Below, in pieces: positions 44,225 through 64,000 of a DNA stretch of 64,000 nucleotides. Source of the stretch: Streptomyces longispororuber (GTDB lineage Bacteria; Actinomycetota; Actinomycetes; Streptomycetales; Streptomycetaceae); contig NZ_JAMOLN010000004.1 in the NCBI RefSeq assembly GCF_024448165.1, forward strand, positions 1-64,000, read 5' to 3'. Within the stretch, counting starts at the first letter, position 1. Each line of letters begins with the position of its first letter. Made by a program: the position numbers and the translations under genes. The notes beneath the pieces were generated by a model that made no database searches, was not told where the DNA came from, and was given only the letters and a program-made list of their open reading frames with translations.

Positions 44225-45514
44225 ATGAACGCGCATCTGGCATCATATGTGAATGGGATAACCGCTGACGATCTCGCCGAGAGCAAGCGTGAATTCCTGG
44301 AGATCGGACGTCGTTCCGGCAGTTTCCCGCTGGCCACCGCGCGACGCGACGGGGTGGATTCGGAAGTAAGCGTCTGGTGCAGCAACGACTACCTGGGCAT
44401 GGGTCAGAACCGCCAGGTCATCGCGGCCGTGCAGGAGGCGATCGACACCCACGGCGTGGGCTCCGGAGGCTCCCGGAACATCGGCGGGACCAACCACTTC
44501 CACGTCCGTCTCGAGAACGAACTGGCGGACCTGCACGGCAAGGAAGCCGCGCTCCTGTTCACCTCGGGATACACGGCCAACGAAGGCTCGCTCTCCATCC
44601 TGGCGGGGATGCCGGCGGACACCATCGTGTTCTCCGACGCGAAGAACCACGCCTCGATCATCGACGGCCTGCGGCACAGCGGCGCGAAGAAGCACATCTT
44701 CCGCCACAACGACGTCGCCCACCTCGAAGAGCTGCTCGCGGCCGCTCCCGCCGACGCCCCGAAGCTCGTCGTCGCGGAGACCGTCTACTCCATGTCGGGC
44801 AACGTCGCGCCGCTCGCCGAGATCGCCGACGTCGCGGACAAGTACGGCGCCACGACCTTCATCGACGAGGTCCACGCGGTCGGCATGTACGGCCCGCAGG
44901 GCGCCGGCATCGCCGCGCAGGAGGGCATCGCCGACCGGTTCACGGTCGTGATGGGCACCCTGGCCAAGGGCTTCGGCACGATCGGCGGCTACATCGCGGG
45001 ACCGGCCGCCCTCGTGGACGCGGTGCGCACCTACTCGCGCTCGTTCGTCTTCACCACCTCGCTGCCGCCGGCCGTCGCGGCCGGTGCGCTGGCGTCGGTC
45101 CAGTACCTGCGCTCCTCCGACGTGGAGCGCAAGTCCCTCTCGGAGAACGCCCGGCTCCTGCACAGCCTGCTGATCGAGGCCGACATCCCGTTCATCTCGA
45201 CGGACTCCCACATCGTCTCGGCGTTCGTCGGCGACGACCGCCTGTGCAAGCGGGCGTCCCAGCTGCTGTTCGAGCAGCACGGGATCTACGTCCAGTCCAT
45301 CAACGCCCCCAGCGTGCCCGCGGGCGAGGAGATCCTGCGGATCGCGCCGTCCGCCGTGCACGACCAGAGCGAGGTCGAGAACTTCGCCCACGCCCTGCAC
45401 GGGATCTGGAAGGAACTCGACATCCCGACCGCGAGCGCCCGCGACTGGTCCACCTCCCCACTCCGCGGCGGCTGGGCCGGCACCACCGCGAAAGACGGAC
45501 TGCTGTCCCGATGA
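44225..45514 (+). CDS. 5-aminolevulinate synthase (C5N pathway)
   Basis: A 429-residue alpha-oxoamine synthase with [21 protein letters not shown] (split: [20 protein letters not shown]), the cofactor motif [12 protein letters not shown] and Schiff-base Lys248 in [13 protein letters not shown]. It condenses glycine with succinyl-CoA to ALA. Actinomycetes make haem ALA by the C5 route, so a cluster-borne ALA synthase is a marker of C5N formation. ATG 44225 follows GAAGGCGA; an upstream ATG at 44189 is less likely. Its stop overlaps the ligase start. Confidence 0.95.
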   Translation: MNAHLASYVNGITADDLAESKREFLEIGRRSGSFPLATARRDGVDSEVSVWCSNDYLGMGQNRQVIAAVQEAIDTHGVGSGGSRNIGGTNHFHVRLENELADLHGKEAALLFTSGYTANEGSLSILAGMPADTIVFSDAKNHASIIDGLRHSGAKKHIFRHNDVAHLEELLAAAPADAPKLVVAETVYSMSGNVAPLAEIADVADKYGATTFIDEVHAVGMYGPQGAGIAAQEGIADRFTVVMGTLAKGFGTIGGYIAGPAALVDAVRTYSRSFVFTTSLPPAVAAGALASVQYLRSSDVERKSLSENARLLHSLLIEADIPFISTDSHIVSAFVGDDRLCKRASQLLFEQHGIYVQSINAPSVPAGEEILRIAPSAVHDQSEVENFAHALHGIWKELDIPTASARDWSTSPLRGGWAGTTAKDGLLSR

Positions 45515-47052
45515 CCAGGTCCGTTGCCGCCGTGCTGTCCGACACGGCGGCGCAGCGCCCCGACGACATCGCTCTCATCCACGAGTCCGAGCACGTCACC
45601 TACGGGTGGCTGTGGGAGCGGGCACAGCGCTACGCCTCCGTGCTGCGGGCCAACGGGGTACGGCCGGGGGACCGTGTCGCCACGCTCCTGGCCGACACCC
45701 CGCAGTTCCCCGTCGTGTACTTCGGCGTCCTGGCGGCCGGCGCCGTCGCGATCCCGCTGAACGTGATGGCGACCGCGCCGGAGATCGCGCACGTACTGTC
45801 CGACGCCGACGCCCGGTTCCTGGTGTGCGACGCCTCGTTGCTCACCCGGGCGCGCGAGGCGGCCGGGCCGCTCGGCACGGTGCTCCTCACCGTCGGCCCG
45901 GGCTCCGCGGACACCGTCGACCTGGAGACCGCGGCACAGGACGCGGCACCGATCGACGAGTCCGCGACGCGGGAACCCGACGACGTCGCGGTCGTGTTCT
46001 ACACGTCAGGGACGACGGGACAGCCCAAGGGGGTGATGCTCACCCACCGGAACATCCTGTACAACGTCGAGCGGATGGTCACCACGCCGTACGCGTTCCG
46101 GCGCGACGACGTCCTGCTCGGCTGTCTGCCGCTGTCGCACGGGTTCGGTCAGATCTGCGGCATGCTGACGGGCTTCCGGGCCGGCATCTCCATCGTCATG
46201 ATGCCGAGGTTCTCCGGGCGGGAAGCCCTCGATCTGATGACGGAACACGGCTGCACGGTGTTCATGGGCGTGCCGACCATGTACTTCAAGCTGCTCGACG
46301 CGGTGGCCGACGGCGCGCCGGTTCCCCGGCTCGACCGCGTGTTCAGCGGGGGTTCGGCGCTTCCGGTCAAGACCCTCGACGACGTCAGCGACACGTTCGG
46401 ATGCCCGGTCTACGAGGGCTACGGGATGACCGAGACCTCGTGCAGCGTGGCCTACCACTATCCCGGTCTGACGTTCCGCCCCGGGACGGTCGGCGTGCCG
46501 ATCACCGGCGTCACGGTCGGCACGGCCCGGCCGAACGCCGACGGCGTCGAGCTGCTGCCCGTCGGTGAGGTGGGCGAGATCGTGGTGCGCGGCCCGAGCG
46601 TCATGGCCGGCTACCTCGGCCGCCCGGACCTCACCGCCGAGGTGCTGACCGACGGCTGGTTCCGCACCGGCGACCTCGGCCGGCTGGACGACGACGGCTA
46701 CCTCTCGGTCGTCGGCCGCAAGAAGGACCTGATCCTGCGCGGCGGCTACAACGTCTATCCGCGCGAGATAGAGGAACTCCTCGTCGGCCATCCGGCCGTG
46801 GCGCAGGTGGCCGTCATCGGTGTGCCGCACCCCGTGCTCGGCGAGGAGGTGTGGGCGATCGTCGTGCCCGCCCGGCCCGAGGACGTCACCGCCGGATCGG
46901 ACGAGGAGATCGTCGAGTGGGCCAGACAGCGTCTGGCCGCCTACAAGTACCCCCGCCGCGTGGAGTTCACCGACGCACTCCCCGTGGGGTCCAGCGGGAA
47001 GGTCCTCAAGCGGGAGCTCGTCGCGACGTACGAGCCGACCGCCGTGTCGTAG
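45511..47052 (+). CDS. Acyl-CoA ligase of the C5N pathway (AsuD1/BafX-like)
   Basis: A 513-residue class I adenylate-forming ligase: [19 protein letters not shown] (ATP site), [40 protein letters not shown] and terminal [10 protein letters not shown]. In C5N pathways it converts ALA to ALA-CoA, which cyclises to 2-amino-3-hydroxycyclopentenone. ATG 45511 overlaps the ALA synthase stop (ATGA), so the two steps are translationally coupled. Confidence 0.92.
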   Translation: MTRSVAAVLSDTAAQRPDDIALIHESEHVTYGWLWERAQRYASVLRANGVRPGDRVATLLADTPQFPVVYFGVLAAGAVAIPLNVMATAPEIAHVLSDADARFLVCDASLLTRAREAAGPLGTVLLTVGPGSADTVDLETAAQDAAPIDESATREPDDVAVVFYTSGTTGQPKGVMLTHRNILYNVERMVTTPYAFRRDDVLLGCLPLSHGFGQICGMLTGFRAGISIVMMPRFSGREALDLMTEHGCTVFMGVPTMYFKLLDAVADGAPVPRLDRVFSGGSALPVKTLDDVSDTFGCPVYEGYGMTETSCSVAYHYPGLTFRPGTVGVPITGVTVGTARPNADGVELLPVGEVGEIVVRGPSVMAGYLGRPDLTAEVLTDGWFRTGDLGRLDDDGYLSVVGRKKDLILRGGYNVYPREIEELLVGHPAVAQVAVIGVPHPVLGEEVWAIVVPARPEDVTAGSDEEIVEWARQRLAAYKYPRRVEFTDALPVGSSGKVLKRELVATYEPTAVS

Positions 47053-47112
47053 CAGTTGTCGTAGCAACAGAACGAAACGAGCCGGCTGGACCGGCCGCCA
47101 CAGCATCACCTT

Positions 47113-47149
47113 GACGTAGCACCCGCGGCACGGCTGCGGGTGCTACGTC
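47113..47149 (+). terminator. Perfect 14-bp hairpin between C5N genes and the PKS gene
   Basis: GACGTAGCACCCGC (47113-47126) and GCGGGTGCTACGTC (47136-47149) pair perfectly around a 9-nt loop, 60 bp after the ligase stop and 44 bp before the PKS ATG. It would end the C5N transcript or attenuate read-through into the PKS. There is little room for a separate PKS promoter downstream of it. Confidence 0.75.
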
Positions 47150-47193
47150 TCCGCTCAGGCTTCGTACGTGACAATAGGCAGGACGGCTCGACC

Positions 47194-64000
<16,807 letters not shown>

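Overview
The window is very GC-rich, with dense, translationally coupled (ATGA/GTGA) genes, GTG/TTG starts, SARP regulators and modular polyketide synthase genes. This points to a streptomycete or close actinomycete chromosome. Most of it is specialised-metabolite biosynthesis. No rRNA, tRNA, IS element, integrase or CRISPR array was recognised. Family assignments are from motif and pattern recognition only; no database search was run.

Region 1 (0-5.5 kb) is a small RiPP locus: a standalone protein like the N-terminal part of SagB-type azoline dehydrogenases, a two-component system, a fused E1-like/YcaO cyclodehydratase, and a 59-residue precursor peptide whose stop overlaps the YcaO start. 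Region 2 (5.7-16.4 kb) holds a long minus-strand operon: ACP, two acyl-CoA dehydrogenase-like proteins, a UbiG-like methyltransferase, a SRPBCC protein, a type III PKS, a tocopherol-MT-like C-methyltransferase, a class III aminotransferase, an FAD oxidoreductase and an FMN reductase, preceded by a type II thioesterase. Whether regions 1 and 2 make one product is unknown; their adjacency is unusual.

Region 3 (16.4-29.0 kb) holds a SRPBCC/YrdB pair, a broken SARP gene, an MFS exporter and a plus-strand deoxyaminosugar operon (C4 aminotransferase, glycosyltransferase, thymidylyltransferase, 4,6-dehydratase, 3-dehydratase, 2,3-dehydratase, 3-ketoreductase). Together these predict a TDP-4-amino-2,3,4,6-tetradeoxyhexose, i.e. 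forosamine without its N-methyl groups. The region is bracketed by ~190-bp direct repeats that carry the 3' end of a SARP gene, suggesting the cassette was inserted between a SARP gene and the thioesterase. Region 4 (29.0-33.9 kb) is regulatory: a short SARP, a very large HTH-SARP-NB-ARC-TPR protein and a small membrane protein.

Region 5 (34-42.3 kb) looks unrelated to biosynthesis: a secreted peptidoglycan-binding protein, RidA, a WYL regulator, a 14-repeat WD40 membrane protein next to a TTA-rich membrane-anchored protein, a Fic/RHH toxin-antitoxin pair and a DUF3291-like protein. Region 6 (42.6-64 kb) is a complete C5N (2-amino-3-hydroxycyclopentenone) cassette (amide synthetase, ALA synthase, acyl-CoA ligase), then a perfect hairpin, then the start of a giant type I PKS: KSQ loading module plus KS-AT-DH-KR-ACP modules, running off the right edge. 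The expected product of the right-hand genes is a polyene chain ending in a C5N amide, probably decorated by the aminosugar.
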